From the NCBI RefSeq assembly GCF_001639065.2, contig NZ_LQXO02000033.1, positions 271,332-335,331 on the forward strand: DNA of 64,000 nucleotides, given 5' to 3'. A program made the position numbers and the translations under genes. Position 1 is the first letter of the stretch. Every line of letters begins with the position of its first letter. The notes below the pieces were generated by a model. That model was not told where the DNA came from, made no database searches, and worked only from the letters and a program-made list of their open reading frames with translations. The DNA is from Vibrio barjaei. GTDB taxonomy: Bacteria > Pseudomonadota > Gammaproteobacteria > Enterobacterales > Vibrionaceae. Of the stretch, positions 8,610 to 18,064 are shown in pieces.

Positions 8610-8993
8610 TGTTATTCTCCTTAATCCTTGGCTAGACGAATTGCTGATTTTTGGTTTTGAGCTTGCAAATTCATCACTTCTACTCACTACTATTTATTCG
8701 AGTCAAGTCATAAACTTAGGTAATGCACCATAGAATTACTATAGCGCACAACCTTGTTCTTTCAACCTAGCTCGATCACACCTTGAACCTAAAGAGGGAT
8801 AGGTACAGGCTAGATGTTAGCTTTGTTATACATTGCCACATACTATTGAAAATAGTAGAGAAATTCGTTAATTCAATTAGGGAAATGAAAAAATGTCTTA
8901 TTTTTGAGACAGCTCAATCAAAAAAGCCATTCTTTTCTAAAAAAGAATGGCTTAGAAAGTGCTGTAGAGTCTTGACTCTAGAGTGCATTAGGT
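8610..8993. other. Intergenic region between rlmI and the TolC-like gene
   Basis: About 380 bases. The rlmI-proximal part holds the minus-strand terminator at 8917-8953. The rest is AT-rich and must contain the promoter of the minus-strand TolC/OmpA operon; I see no convincing consensus promoter, RNA gene or small ORF with a ribosome site. Confidence 0.5.
8917..8953 (-). terminator. Terminator of rlmI
   Basis: A 13-bp perfect stem AAGCCATTCTTTT / AAAAGAATGGCTT (8924-8936 / 8941-8953) with a 4-base loop. On the minus strand it is followed by a T-run, placing it 40 bases past the rlmI stop. Confidence 0.88.
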
Positions 8994-10184
8994 CTAAAGA
9001 ACTTTACAAGCAAAACCTTTTAAGTAGAAGCCTTCCGGGTAAGCGGTATCTGTTGGGTGGTCTGCAGCTTGTTCAAATCGTTCTACAAACTTAACAGAAC
9101 GGTTAGCATCTACAGCGGCGTCTGCGATTATTTTTTGGAATAATGCGCCGTCCATTAACCCTGAGCAAGAGTAAGTCAAAAGGGTACCACCGGGCTTCAA
9201 GATCTGCATTGCTAGCATGTTGATATCTTTATAGCCGCGACAAGCGCCATTGAGCTGAGCTTTCGATTCGGCAAACTTTGGTGGGTCCATGATAACCACA
9301 TCAAACTTGGTTCCTTGATCTCGGTATTCACGCAATAACTTGAAGACATCTGCATTGAGGAATACCGCTTTTTTCTTCTCAGTGAAACCATTCAGCTCGG
9401 CATTATGTTTCGCGGTATCAAGCGCCAGTTGAGAAACGTCGGCGTTAATGACACGTTTGGCACCGCCTTTTAATGCATAAAGTCCAAATCCACCGGTATA
9501 ACTGAAGCAGTTTAGTACTTCTTTATCTTTTACATACTTTTGAGCTTGATACCGGCTATCGCGCTGATCCAAGTAGAACCCCGTTTTGTGACCGTTAATG
9601 ATATCGACGCTAATTTTTACGCCATTTTCTTCAATGACGACTGGTTTTGATGGTGTTTCTCCATGCAGTACGCCTGTGCGCTCTTTTAATCCCTCTTTTT
9701 TACGAACCGATACATCAGAACGTTCATAAATAGAGCATTCTGGGAAGCACTGCGTAAGCGCTTCTACAAGGGAATCCTTTTGGAATTCTGCTCCGGCACT
9801 GAGCAATTGGCAAACTAGGAAGTTTTCATAGCGGTCGATGGTAATACCCGGTAAGCCATCAGACTCTGCTGCGATCAAGCGATATCCTGTCAGGCCATCG
9901 CGTTCAATAATGTCTTCCCTTAGTAATTGTGCTTGGTTGATACGGCTTACGAAAAAGCTCACGTCAATATCTTGTTTTTCGAAGCTCCACACACGTGCTC
10001 GAATCTGAGAGTTAGGAGAGTATGCAGCTTTAGCTAACCATTCGCCATTGCTAGCGAACACGTCGACTGTTTCGCCGAGTGACGGTTGGCCATCGACGTG
10101 AGAAATACCTCTAGAGAAAATCCAAGGATGTTTGCGTCGAAGTGACTTGTCGCGACCTTTAACAAGATGAATAGCTGGAGCCAT
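8994..10184 (-). CDS. rlmI: 23S rRNA m5C1962 methyltransferase
   Basis: 396 aa. An N-terminal PUA domain (VKGRDKSLRRKHPWIFSRGI at residues 8-27) is followed by a class I SAM methyltransferase: NCFSYTGGFGLYA (SAM loop) near 225, VIMDPPKFA near 300 and YSCSGLM near 345. It methylates C1962 of 23S rRNA. Length equals the E. coli enzyme. Monocistronic, with its own terminator. Confidence 0.93.
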   Translation of the reverse strand: MAPAIHLVKGRDKSLRRKHPWIFSRGISHVDGQPSLGETVDVFASNGEWLAKAAYSPNSQIRARVWSFEKQDIDVSFFVSRINQAQLLREDIIERDGLTGYRLIAAESDGLPGITIDRYENFLVCQLLSAGAEFQKDSLVEALTQCFPECSIYERSDVSVRKKEGLKERTGVLHGETPSKPVVIEENGVKISVDIINGHKTGFYLDQRDSRYQAQKYVKDKEVLNCFSYTGGFGLYALKGGAKRVINADVSQLALDTAKHNAELNGFTEKKKAVFLNADVFKLLREYRDQGTKFDVVIMDPPKFAESKAQLNGACRGYKDINMLAMQILKPGGTLLTYSCSGLMDGALFQKIIADAAVDANRSVKFVERFEQAADHPTDTAYPEGFYLKGFACKVL

Positions 10185-10334
10185 GGGATGCCTTACGAAG
10201 TTGAAACAGAGAAAAGGTTGGCTATTTTGTGTGAAGATTCAAACAAATGCAAATAGAGTTCCGCTAACCTGACTTAGAAACTGTATAGATGGACTAAAAT
10301 CAGCTTAGCACGCTGTTCATGCAGGAGAGAAGAT

Positions 10335-10610
10335 ATGACTCAAATTTGTCAGAAGGTTGTTGTGAAAGGCATGGTTCAAGGAGTAGGGTTTCGTTACCAC
10401 ACTTGTCATGAAGGGTTAAAATTGGGACTGACTGGGTATGCTAAAAACTTATATGATGGCTCGGTTGAGGTGGTTGCGTGTGGTGATCAAGCCAAAGTTG
10501 AAGCTTTGTGTGAATGGTTAATGCAAGGCCCAAGGACCGCAACGGTTGATTCGGTGACCAAAGAGCCTTGCGAACAAAGTACTGTTTACAGTGGTTTTAA
10601 AATTCTCTAA
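10335..10610 (+). CDS. yccX: Acylphosphatase
   Basis: 91 aa. VVKGMVQGVGFRYHT contains the catalytic Arg of the acylphosphatase phosphate loop and GYAKNLYDGSVEVVACG the catalytic Asn. Hydrolyses acyl-phosphates. AGGAGAG lies 8 bases upstream of the ATG. Adjacent to tusE and yccA as in E. coli (yccX-tusE-yccA), converging with tusE. Confidence 0.93.
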   Translation: MTQICQKVVVKGMVQGVGFRYHTCHEGLKLGLTGYAKNLYDGSVEVVACGDQAKVEALCEWLMQGPRTATVDSVTKEPCEQSTVYSGFKIL

Positions 10611-10614
10611 GTAC

Positions 10615-10944
10615 TTATAAGCACTTTGCAGGCTTTGGTAAACCCGCAAGTTTAGTAGCTTGCTTTGCCGGGCCTTTTTTGAACAGCTTGAATAGATATT
10701 TACTGTTTCCTTTTTCCGGACCATGTGCCTTTTCCATCGCTTTTACCAGCATTCGTACCGCAGGTGAGGTGTTAAACTCCACATAAAAGTCGCGAACGAA
10801 CATTACAACCTCTATATGTGCATCGGTCAGCTCAATACCTTCATCTTGTGCTAGAGTTTCGATCATCGCAGGCTCCCAATCTTGATGATTGAGCAAATAC
10901 CCTTCGGCGTCGGTTTCGATGGTTTTACCGTTAAATTCAAACAT
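10615..10944 (-). CDS. tusE: Sulfurtransferase TusE (DsrC family)
   Basis: 109 aa. C-terminal PKPAKCL carries the conserved penultimate Cys that accepts persulfide sulfur from TusBCD and passes it to MnmA for tRNA 2-thiouridine. The YLFKLFKKGPAKQATKLAGLP segment is the family signature. Converges with the acylphosphatase gene, ending 4 bases from it. Confidence 0.94.
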   Translation of the reverse strand: MFEFNGKTIETDAEGYLLNHQDWEPAMIETLAQDEGIELTDAHIEVVMFVRDFYVEFNTSPAVRMLVKAMEKAHGPEKGNSKYLFKLFKKGPAKQATKLAGLPKPAKCL

Positions 10945-11040
10945 GTTTTTGATCTTGTAATTGAAACACGTGGCAAGGTTAGCCTAGTTACACGCTTTTT
11001 TTCAAGAGTGGTAGGGTGGTTTAATCAGTATTTAGATACA

Positions 11041-11070
11041 AAAAAGCCCAAGAACTTGCCTTGGGCTTTC
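11041..11070 (-). terminator. Terminator of yccA
   Basis: Minus-strand stem AAAGCCCAAG / CTTGGGCTTT (11044-11053 / 11061-11070), loop of 7, followed by six T, 21 bases past the yccA stop. Confidence 0.88.
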
Positions 11071-11090
11071 CTTAACATCCAGCGACTTGA

Positions 11091-11753
11091 TTAGTCGTCG
11101 TTCATAATGCCTAGGATAGATAGTAGGCTGATGAAGATGTTGTAGATAGAGACATACAAGCTTACGGTTGCAGAGATGTAATTAGTCTCACCGCCGCGAA
11201 CGATTTGTTGAGTTGTAAGCAAGATAACACCTGTTGAGAACAGGATAAACATTCCGCTCATCGCTAGGTATAGCATTGGCATTTGTAGGAAGATGTTTGC
11301 AACCATACCTACCAATAGCACAACGAAACCAGCTAGTAGCATACCGTTAAGGAACGATAGGTCACGCTTGGTTGTTAGTGCGTAAGCCGATGCGCTTAGG
11401 AACGCTAGAGCAGTACCACCTAGAGCTGTAACAATAACATCGCCCATACCAGCGCCAACATAAGCGTTAAGGATAGGACCGATTGTATAACCTAGGAAGC
11501 CAGTAAATAGGAATGTAAATACCAAGCCCATGCTGTTGTTGCGGTTCTTTTCAGTAAGGAAAAGCAAACCGTAGAAGCCAACTAGCATAATAATCAAACC
11601 TGGGCGAGGTAGGTTCATAGCCATAGAAAATGCTGCAACGACCGCAGACCAAAGTAGCGTCATAGATAGCAGCGCGTAAGTATTTCGCAATACTTTGTTA
11701 GTTTGCAGTACACTCGCTTGAGATGAACTGCGAGATACCATAGGATCGTTCAT
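11091..11753 (-). CDS. yccA: Bax inhibitor-1 family membrane protein YccA
   Basis: 220 aa with seven predicted membrane helices. TNKVLRNTYALLSMTLLWSA is the N-terminal family signature and the C-terminal SLYVSIYNIFISLLSILGIMNDD ends in the conserved acidic pair. YccA is a substrate and modulator of FtsH/HflKC at the inner membrane. ATG 11753 is chosen: AGGAAG lies just upstream and MNDPMVSRSSS resembles family N-termini; ATG at 11765 is an alternative. Confidence 0.92.
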   Translation of the reverse strand: MNDPMVSRSSSQASVLQTNKVLRNTYALLSMTLLWSAVVAAFSMAMNLPRPGLIIMLVGFYGLLFLTEKNRNNSMGLVFTFLFTGFLGYTIGPILNAYVGAGMGDVIVTALGGTALAFLSASAYALTTKRDLSFLNGMLLAGFVVLLVGMVANIFLQMPMLYLAMSGMFILFSTGVILLTTQQIVRGGETNYISATVSLYVSIYNIFISLLSILGIMNDD

Positions 11754-11926
11754 AATCTTCCTCATAGATGATTGTTTTTACTTATATGACTATTTATGGG
11801 GCTGTTTGTTCGAAAAATCAAGTCCACAAATACAAGTCATTGAACAAAATCATAATAAAAATAACTGGTTAAGTGTGTAGTAAGTTGTAACACGATATTT
11901 CTACGTTGCAAATGGCAAAACAATGT

Positions 11927-11956
11927 AAAAATGGCGGCTTGAAAAAGCCGCCATTT
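11927..11956 (-). terminator. Terminator of the aap operon
   Basis: Minus-strand hairpin AAATGGCGGCTT / AAGCCGCCATTT with a 4-base loop (11929-11956), 15 bases downstream of the aapP stop. Confidence 0.85.
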
Positions 11957-11971
11957 CTTATCAAGAGCCAA

Positions 11972-12721
11972 TCAGTGATGAAGTATCTGACTTAGGAAGT
12001 TTTGCGTTCGATCTGATTGCGGATTTTCAAAGAAATCAACAGGATTGTTTTCTTCGATTATCTCTCCAGCATCCATAAATATCACTCGGTCAGCAACCTC
12101 TTTTGCAAAACCCATTTCGTGCGTTACACACAGCATGGTCATGCCTTCCTCTGCGAGTTCTACCATTACATCCAGTACTTCTCTAACCATTTCTGGGTCG
12201 AGGGCTGACGTTGGCTCGTCGAACAACATAACCTGCGGGTTCATACACAATGAGCGAGCGATAGCTACGCGTTGCTGCTGTCCACCAGATAGTTGACCAG
12301 GATATTTGTCAGCTTGATCTGGGATTTTAACGCGCTCAAGATATTTCATCGCAATGGCTTCCGCTTCTTCTTTTGGCATCTTTTTGACCCAAATAGGAGC
12401 AAGTGTGCAGTTCTCCAGCACCGTTAGGTGAGGGAACAAGTTAAAGTGTTGGAAGCACATGCCCACTTCACGTCGCACCGCCTCGATGTTTTTCAGGTCT
12501 TCAGTCAATTCGTTACCAGAGACAAAAATGTGTCCCGCTTGATGCTCTTCTAATCGGTTGATACAACGAATCATCGTTGATTTACCTGAACCAGAAGGAC
12601 CACAAATTACGATTTTTTCACCCTTTTTAACATCAAGGTTGATATTTTTCAGTACGTGGAACTCGCCGTACCACTTGTTCATGTCCTTTAACTGGATCAT
12701 GTAATCTTCTTGTTGCGTCAT
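11972..12721 (-). CDS. aapP: Polar amino-acid ABC transporter ATPase
   Basis: 249 aa. Walker A GPSGSGKST near residue 42, Q-loop CFQHFNLFPHLTVLEN, signature LSGGQQQRVAIARSL, Walker B VMLFDEPTSALD, and H-loop VTHEM: a GlnQ/AapP-type ATPase that powers the AapQM permeases. GAGGACG lies 5 bases before the ATG. Last gene of aapJQMP. Confidence 0.93.
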   Translation of the reverse strand: MTQQEDYMIQLKDMNKWYGEFHVLKNINLDVKKGEKIVICGPSGSGKSTMIRCINRLEEHQAGHIFVSGNELTEDLKNIEAVRREVGMCFQHFNLFPHLTVLENCTLAPIWVKKMPKEEAEAIAMKYLERVKIPDQADKYPGQLSGGQQQRVAIARSLCMNPQVMLFDEPTSALDPEMVREVLDVMVELAEEGMTMLCVTHEMGFAKEVADRVIFMDAGEIIEENNPVDFFENPQSDRTQNFLSQILHH

Positions 12722-12742
12722 AATACGTCCTCGAATTTCCGT

Positions 12743-13840
12743 TTATCGTTTGTGACCGGTATGCAGTTTGTTCTCTAGCCAAATCGAGTATCTCGACATG
12801 CCAAAACAGAACACCCAAAACACTAACGCGACAAATACATAACTTTCCGTAGCAAAACCAAGCCACTCGGGGTCGGTGTTTGCGGCTTGGCCAATACCCA
12901 GTACATCAAACATACCAATGATGAGTACTAGACTGGTATCTTTAAATAAACCGATGAAGGTGTTTACGATTGAAGGAATGGTAATCTTAAGTGCTTGCGG
13001 TAGCACAATAAGCCCCATTTTTTTCCAATAAGTAAGACCTAGCGCGTCTGCTGCTTCATATTGGCCTTTTGGAATAGCTTGTAGACCACCACGAATAACT
13101 TCCGCCATATAGGCCGCACTGAACATGACAACGCCAATCAATGCTCTAATAAGCTTGTCAGTTTCTACACCTTCCGAGAAGAATAACGGCAGCATTACCG
13201 ATGCCATAAACAGAACAGTGATTAGCGGAACGCCACGCCATACCTCGATATATACTGTACAGATACTGCGAATAATCGGCATCTCTGAACGTCGACCTAA
13301 AGCTAACGCCACACCAATAGGTAGAGAGACGATAATACCCACAAGAGCGATGATCAGCGTAACAAGTAGGCCGCCCCATTTGTGCGTTTCTACTACTTCA
13401 AGTCCAAACACACCTCCGTATAACAAGCCAGCAGCAATGAAAGGATAGATGTTCACAAAGAACAACCAAATCCATAGGCGCTTAGGCGTTCGTTCATAAG
13501 CAAGCAAAGCAACGAAAATTGCCAGAGTTGCGTAGAACAGGCGAGGGCGCCATAACTCAGCTTGAGGATAGAAGCCATACATGAACTGTTCCCAGCGAAC
13601 GCTGATAAACACCCAACACGCGCCTTCTCTCGAACAAGCGTCGCGAGTAGTACCAACCCAATCTGCTTTGAGAATAGCCCAATCGAACGTATACCAAAGT
13701 AGAGAGAGAGCAAAGTAGCCTAAAACAATCGTTAGTAGAGAGTTGGCAGGGCCATTAAATAGATTCTTTCGTAACCAACCAACCACACCAACAGTATTGG
13801 CTGGAGGCGGAAGGTCCGGTTGAAATTGATGCTGTGACAT
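12743..13840 (-). CDS. aapM: Amino-acid ABC transporter permease AapM
   Basis: 365 aa membrane permease of the HisMQ family. Long N-terminal part, then the EAA-loop region EAADALGLTYWKKMGLIVLPQALK near residues 270-290 that contacts the ATPase. The ATG at 13840 has GAGAGG 5 bases upstream and begins 2 bases after aapQ ends; an upstream in-frame ATG at 13861 would overlap aapQ. Subunit of a general L-amino acid importer. Confidence 0.9.
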   Translation of the reverse strand: MSQHQFQPDLPPPANTVGVVGWLRKNLFNGPANSLLTIVLGYFALSLLWYTFDWAILKADWVGTTRDACSREGACWVFISVRWEQFMYGFYPQAELWRPRLFYATLAIFVALLAYERTPKRLWIWLFFVNIYPFIAAGLLYGGVFGLEVVETHKWGGLLVTLIIALVGIIVSLPIGVALALGRRSEMPIIRSICTVYIEVWRGVPLITVLFMASVMLPLFFSEGVETDKLIRALIGVVMFSAAYMAEVIRGGLQAIPKGQYEAADALGLTYWKKMGLIVLPQALKITIPSIVNTFIGLFKDTSLVLIIGMFDVLGIGQAANTDPEWLGFATESYVFVALVFWVFCFGMSRYSIWLENKLHTGHKR

Positions 13841-13841
13841 A

Positions 13842-15044
13842 TTACCTCTCCACCAATGCAACTTTCTTGTTGTACAAGTTCATCAATGCAGACGTCACCA
13901 AACTCAAGGTCAGGTAAACGGCCATAGTCATTGCGATGATCTCAATGGCTTGTCCAACTTGGTTTAACGTAGTACCAGCGAACACAGATACTAAATCTGG
14001 GTAACCTATCGCCATAGCTAAAGAAGAGTTCTTTGTCAGGTTAAGGTATTGGCTGGTGAGTGGTGGAATAATGATCCTCATTGCTTGAGGAATAACGACC
14101 AGTTTTAATGTCCGAGATTTAGGTAATCCGAGAGACATTGCTGCCTCGGTTTGACCATGGTTTACAGCATTAATACCTGAACGAACGATTTCAGCAATGA
14201 AGGACGCCGTATAGATACTTAAAGCAAGTGTCAGAGCTGCGAGCTCAGGAATAATGCTAATACCACCTTTAAAGTTGAAGCCTTTGAGTACAGGGTATTC
14301 CGCCGTGATAGGCATGCCCATAACAAAGAACACAACAACAGGTAATACAACGATTAAGCTCAAACCAATACGAAACATTGGTGTTTGTTGACCGGTAAGC
14401 TTTTGTTTGTTCTTAGCCCAAATATTAATAATGATGGTCGCAATAATGCCGAGTATAAAAGCACCGATCACCAAACTACTGCCTTCTCCAAACACTGGAG
14501 CAGGGAAGTAAAGACCGCGAACATTTAAGAAAATAGCTTCACCTAGGCTCATACTTTGACGAGCGGAAGGTAGGGCCTGAAGGACAGCAAAGTACCAGAA
14601 GAAGATCTGTAACAATAAAGGAATGTTTCGGAAAATCTCGATATACACTGCAGCAAATCGACTAACTAGCCAGTTAGAAGAAAGTCGAGCAATACCGATG
14701 ACAAATCCGAGAACAGTAGCTAACACAATACCTAGCACAGAGACTAGCGCCGTGTTTAAAAGCCCCACGAAAAAAGTTCGGCCATAAGAGAAGGTTTCGT
14801 CATACTCGATCAGAGTAAGACCGATTCCAAAGCCAGCTTCTTGGTTTAAGAAATCAAAACCCGTTGCGATGCCTCGAGCAGCTAGATTGTTTAGCGCATT
14901 GTTAACGATCGTATAGAAAAAGAGTCCTAAAGCGAGAACGGCGATAACTTGGAAAACAATAGAGCGGAAGGTGGGGTTGTATAGTAGATTTGCGCTTTTC
15001 GCAGGTTTTTTCTGCGGTGCGACTTGAGTCGTAGTAGGTTTCAT
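13842..15044 (-). CDS. aapQ: Amino-acid ABC transporter permease AapQ
   Basis: 400 aa, about eight membrane helices. EAAMSLGLPKSRTLKLVVIPQAMRIIIPPLTSQYLNLTKNSSLA near residue 310-355 is the EAA loop plus HisMQ signature. It heterodimerises with AapM. Separated from aapJ by an intra-operon hairpin, so expression should be lower than that of the binding protein. Confidence 0.9.
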   Translation of the reverse strand: MKPTTTQVAPQKKPAKSANLLYNPTFRSIVFQVIAVLALGLFFYTIVNNALNNLAARGIATGFDFLNQEAGFGIGLTLIEYDETFSYGRTFFVGLLNTALVSVLGIVLATVLGFVIGIARLSSNWLVSRFAAVYIEIFRNIPLLLQIFFWYFAVLQALPSARQSMSLGEAIFLNVRGLYFPAPVFGEGSSLVIGAFILGIIATIIINIWAKNKQKLTGQQTPMFRIGLSLIVVLPVVVFFVMGMPITAEYPVLKGFNFKGGISIIPELAALTLALSIYTASFIAEIVRSGINAVNHGQTEAAMSLGLPKSRTLKLVVIPQAMRIIIPPLTSQYLNLTKNSSLAMAIGYPDLVSVFAGTTLNQVGQAIEIIAMTMAVYLTLSLVTSALMNLYNKKVALVER

Positions 15045-15065
15045 ACAGCTATAACCTCAAATCCT

Positions 15066-15094
15066 TTTAAAAAAAGGGCGGATGAACCGCCCTT
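15066..15094 (-). terminator. Intra-operon attenuating hairpin between aapJ and aapQ
   Basis: Minus-strand stem AAGGGCGG / CCGCCCTT (15074-15094), loop of 5, followed by a long T-run. It lies between the binding-protein and permease genes, the usual arrangement for producing excess periplasmic receptor over membrane components. Confidence 0.85.
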
Positions 15095-15114
15095 ATTTGA
15101 GCACTTAATAGTTA

Positions 15115-16143
15115 TTAGCGGATTGGTGGCGCGTACATGAAGCCGCCAGCATTCCATAGTGCGTTTACGCCGCGTGAGATTTGAAGTGGTGAACCTTCAC
15201 CTACTGTACGCTCAAAACTCTCGCCGTAGTTACCTACTTGTTTAATGATTTGGTAGCCCCAATCATCACGTATGCCTAGGCCTTTACCCTTAGGACCATC
15301 AACACCAAGGATACGCTTGATGTTTGGATCTTTAGACTTCAACATTTCATCTGCGTTCTTAGACGTGATGCCATATTCTTCAGCGTTCACCATTGCTGCT
15401 AGTGTCCACTTAGCGATGTTGAACCATTGGTCGTCGCCTTGACGAACTACTGGGCCAAGAGGCTCTTTAGAAATGATTTCTGGAAGAACGACCGCTGAGC
15501 TTGGGTCTTGGAGATTTAGACGAAGTGCATATAGACCGGATTGGTCAGTTGTTAGCACATCACAACGACCTGAGTCGAAACCTTTTGACGTTTGAGCTGC
15601 AGTATCGAATACTACTGGCTTATATTCCATACCATTGTTACGGAAGTAATCAGCTAGGTTCAGCTCAGTAGTGGTACCTGATTGAACACAAACAGACGCG
15701 CCGTCAAGTTCTTTAGCGCTAGAAAGACCTAGATCTTTCTTAACCATAAAGCCTTGACCATCGTAGTAGTTAACACCAACGAAGTTTAGACCTAGTGCAG
15801 AGTCACGGTGTAGAGTCCATGTTGTGTTACGTGATAGTACATCAATCTCACCAGATTGAAGTGCAGTAAAACGTTCTTTTGCAGTCAATGGAACGTATTT
15901 AACTTTGGATTTGTCACCCAATACCGCAGCAGCAAGAGCTTGGCAGTATTCTACGTCAATACCTTCCCACTCACCTTTTGAGTTAGGGTTAGAGAAGCCT
16001 GGAAGACCAGTACTAACGCCACAGGTTAAAACGCCAGCTTTAGTGACTTTGTCGAGAGTGCCGTCAGCAGCAGACGCTGATGTACTCATCATTGCAGCAG
16101 ATGCCGCTACTAAAGAAGCAATAAGAGTGAGTTTCTTTGCCAT
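15115..16143 (-). CDS. aapJ: Amino-acid ABC transporter periplasmic binding protein AapJ
   Basis: 342 aa. Signal peptide MAKKLTLIASLVAASAAMMSTSASA, then a type II solute-binding domain with GVLTCGVSTGLPGFS and the RNTTWTLHRD ligand-loop motif typical of AapJ. Captures L-amino acids in the periplasm. AGGAAGG 7 bases upstream of the ATG. First gene of the operon. Confidence 0.92.
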   Translation of the reverse strand: MAKKLTLIASLVAASAAMMSTSASAADGTLDKVTKAGVLTCGVSTGLPGFSNPNSKGEWEGIDVEYCQALAAAVLGDKSKVKYVPLTAKERFTALQSGEIDVLSRNTTWTLHRDSALGLNFVGVNYYDGQGFMVKKDLGLSSAKELDGASVCVQSGTTTELNLADYFRNNGMEYKPVVFDTAAQTSKGFDSGRCDVLTTDQSGLYALRLNLQDPSSAVVLPEIISKEPLGPVVRQGDDQWFNIAKWTLAAMVNAEEYGITSKNADEMLKSKDPNIKRILGVDGPKGKGLGIRDDWGYQIIKQVGNYGESFERTVGEGSPLQISRGVNALWNAGGFMYAPPIR

Positions 16144-16600
16144 TGTGTATCCTTCCTGTTATTTCCGTGTAAATCAGGTCCAGCCTGAATACAATGTGCT
16201 AGTTATTGTTGTGTTGCATCTTAAGTCGTTAAAATTGAACTGATTTGGTGCAATTTGTAACGACCGTTTAAAGCGTAGATAATGATTTGTGATTTCTCAA
16301 ATTATTAATTTAAATAGTGTTTTGAGTTGCCACATACGTCTAAACAGTAGTTAGAATGACGAAATGTGATGATTTTGTAAATAGTGCAGCTTGGCACCAA
16401 AAGGGTGCTTCAGAGAGTGGTATGTTATATTTGTGTTAAATTAACATAATCGGTCGTTTTATTGATTTTGGTTCAAATTTTTGACTAATAAACATTAAAA
16501 ATTCAGTGAAAAATTGTTTTGTGACCAATGTCTCGGTGACAAATATGCACCGTAATGGTGAATATGAATGAATAGTTATTTCGTTTAGAAAAGGAAATTT
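16144..16600. other. Divergent regulatory region between aapJ and the siroheme synthase gene
   Basis: About 457 AT-rich bases holding the promoters of aapJ (leftward) and the siroheme gene (rightward). I see no RNA gene and no high-quality -35/-10 pair, and could not assign an operator. Confidence 0.5.
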
Positions 16601-17539
16601 ATGCGTTACTTTCCACTGTTTATGGATTTGCTAGATCGACCAGTTTTGGTCGTAGGGGGCGGAGAGGTCGCGTGCCGAAAAGTGGATACTTTAACGAGAG
16701 CAGGGGCTCGCGTAACAATAGTATCACCTCAACTAGAGCCTTACCTTGATGATTTAGTCGAGCAAGGTAAATGTTTATGGGTAAAGCGTTTCTACGAAGC
16801 TGAATTAATGCATCAGGACTTTGTACAAGTTTGGGCGACAACTGATAACCCAGAACTTAACCATCAGGTGCATAAAGATGCTAAAAAAATGGGTATTTTG
16901 GTAAATGTCGTTGATGATACCCCGTATTGCGACTTTATTACTCCATCGATAATTAATCGCGGCCGCGTTCAAATTGCCATATCAAGTGGTGGCGCCTCGC
17001 CAGTTCTAATTAGAGGTATTCGAGAAAAGCTTGAGTCCATACTTCCCATGAATACGGCTCAGCTGGCGGATTTTGCAGCTAGCAAACGTGGTGATATTAA
17101 ACAGCATTTCGATACTGTCGATGAACGACGTAAGTTCTGGGAGCTGTTTTTCAACGAACCTAGGGTAGTGGAATGCAAGAATAACCATGAATTAGAGCTC
17201 GCCTACCAACAGCTCATAAATAGTGACGCAGAGTTTTCCAATGCCTGTACGTGGATTAAGTTTGGTGTTGACCCTGAACTTCTACCGATTAAAGCACTAA
17301 GAATTATGCAAGAGGCTGAAGTGGTATTCTTTGATAAGTGTTGTCCATTCGGATTTGTTGATTTGGTTCGACGAGACGCAGAGCGCATAGAGTTTCAAGA
17401 TATCGCACAAGTCTCTCAAGACATTCTGAAACGCAAAGTAAACAAAGAACGAATCGTAGTGTTTGTAGACCCGCAATCTTCTTCACACAGGCTTCTTAAA
17501 GAGGGCGATGAGGAAATTGGCTTGGCGCAGATAAAATAA
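16601..17539 (+). CDS. Siroheme synthase, dehydrogenase/ferrochelatase half with a decayed C-terminus
   Basis: 312 aa. Residues 1-200 are the CysG N-terminal (Met8-like) module: NAD-binding VLVVGGGEVACRKV at 14-27 and DDTPYCDFITPSIINRGRVQIAISSGGASPVL near 106-137, used to oxidise precorrin-2 and insert iron. In full CysG a uroporphyrinogen III methyltransferase follows. Here only about 90 residues follow (GVDPELLPIKALRIMQEAEVVFFD, LVRRDAERI); these still resemble the start of that domain, but the glycine-rich GAGPGD motif before it and everything after are absent. Methylation must then come from a separate enzyme. Confidence 0.85.
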   Translation: MRYFPLFMDLLDRPVLVVGGGEVACRKVDTLTRAGARVTIVSPQLEPYLDDLVEQGKCLWVKRFYEAELMHQDFVQVWATTDNPELNHQVHKDAKKMGILVNVVDDTPYCDFITPSIINRGRVQIAISSGGASPVLIRGIREKLESILPMNTAQLADFAASKRGDIKQHFDTVDERRKFWELFFNEPRVVECKNNHELELAYQQLINSDAEFSNACTWIKFGVDPELLPIKALRIMQEAEVVFFDKCCPFGFVDLVRRDAERIEFQDIAQVSQDILKRKVNKERIVVFVDPQSSSHRLLKEGDEEIGLAQIK

Positions 17540-17560
17540 AAGGGCGTTAACGCCCTTTTA
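17537..17560. terminator. Bidirectional terminator between siroheme gene and yajQ
   Basis: Perfect 24-base palindrome TAAAAGGGCGTT/AACGCCCTTTTA directly over and after the siroheme gene stop, shared by the convergent yajQ transcript. Confidence 0.85.
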
Positions 17561-17580
17561 TTCGGAACTACTCACTCGAG

Positions 17581-18063
17581 TTAGTCGCGGAAGTTATTAA
17601 ACTGGAATGGTTGACCTAGTTCGCCATTCTTAACTAACTGCATAGTTGCTTGCAGGTCGTCGCGTTTCTTACCTGTTACGCGGACTTTGTCACCTTGAAT
17701 AGCGACTTGAACTTTAATTTTCGAGTCTTTAACCAGTTTCACGATTTTCTTTGCAACGTTGGTTTCGATACCTTGTTTGAACAATACTGTTTGGTGCCAT
17801 TGTTTACCAGATTGTTCAGCCGTTTGCGATTCCATCGCGTTTACATCAACGCCGCGCTTAGTCAGGTTACCACGCAAAATATCGCGCATTTGCTTAAGCT
17901 GGAAATCGCCTTCACATGACAGTTTTACGGATTCATCGTTTTGAGAGAACGATGCTTCGACGTTTCTAAAATCAAAACGCGTCGCCAGTTCACGGTTTGC
18001 ATTGTCTACAGCATTACGCAGTTCTACTGTGTCGATTTCTGAAACAATATCAAATGACGGCAT
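17581..18063 (-). CDS. yajQ: YajQ family nucleotide-binding protein
   Basis: 160 aa with family length and the signatures MPSFDIVSEID, VDNANRELATRFDFRNVEA and IQGDKVRVTGKKRDDLQ. YajQ proteins bind tRNA/GTP or cyclic di-GMP depending on species; the role here is not decided by sequence. Ends the aroH-yajQ unit: aroH stops 2 bases upstream of its ATG. Confidence 0.93.
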   Translation of the reverse strand: MPSFDIVSEIDTVELRNAVDNANRELATRFDFRNVEASFSQNDESVKLSCEGDFQLKQMRDILRGNLTKRGVDVNAMESQTAEQSGKQWHQTVLFKQGIETNVAKKIVKLVKDSKIKVQVAIQGDKVRVTGKKRDDLQATMQLVKNGELGQPFQFNNFRD

Positions 18064-18064
18064 G

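Noticed and set aside
8783..9094. 103-codon ORF on the plus strand between the TolC-like gene and rlmI
   Set aside because: It runs through the rlmI terminator and into the antisense of rlmI, has no ribosome site and low-complexity basic composition.
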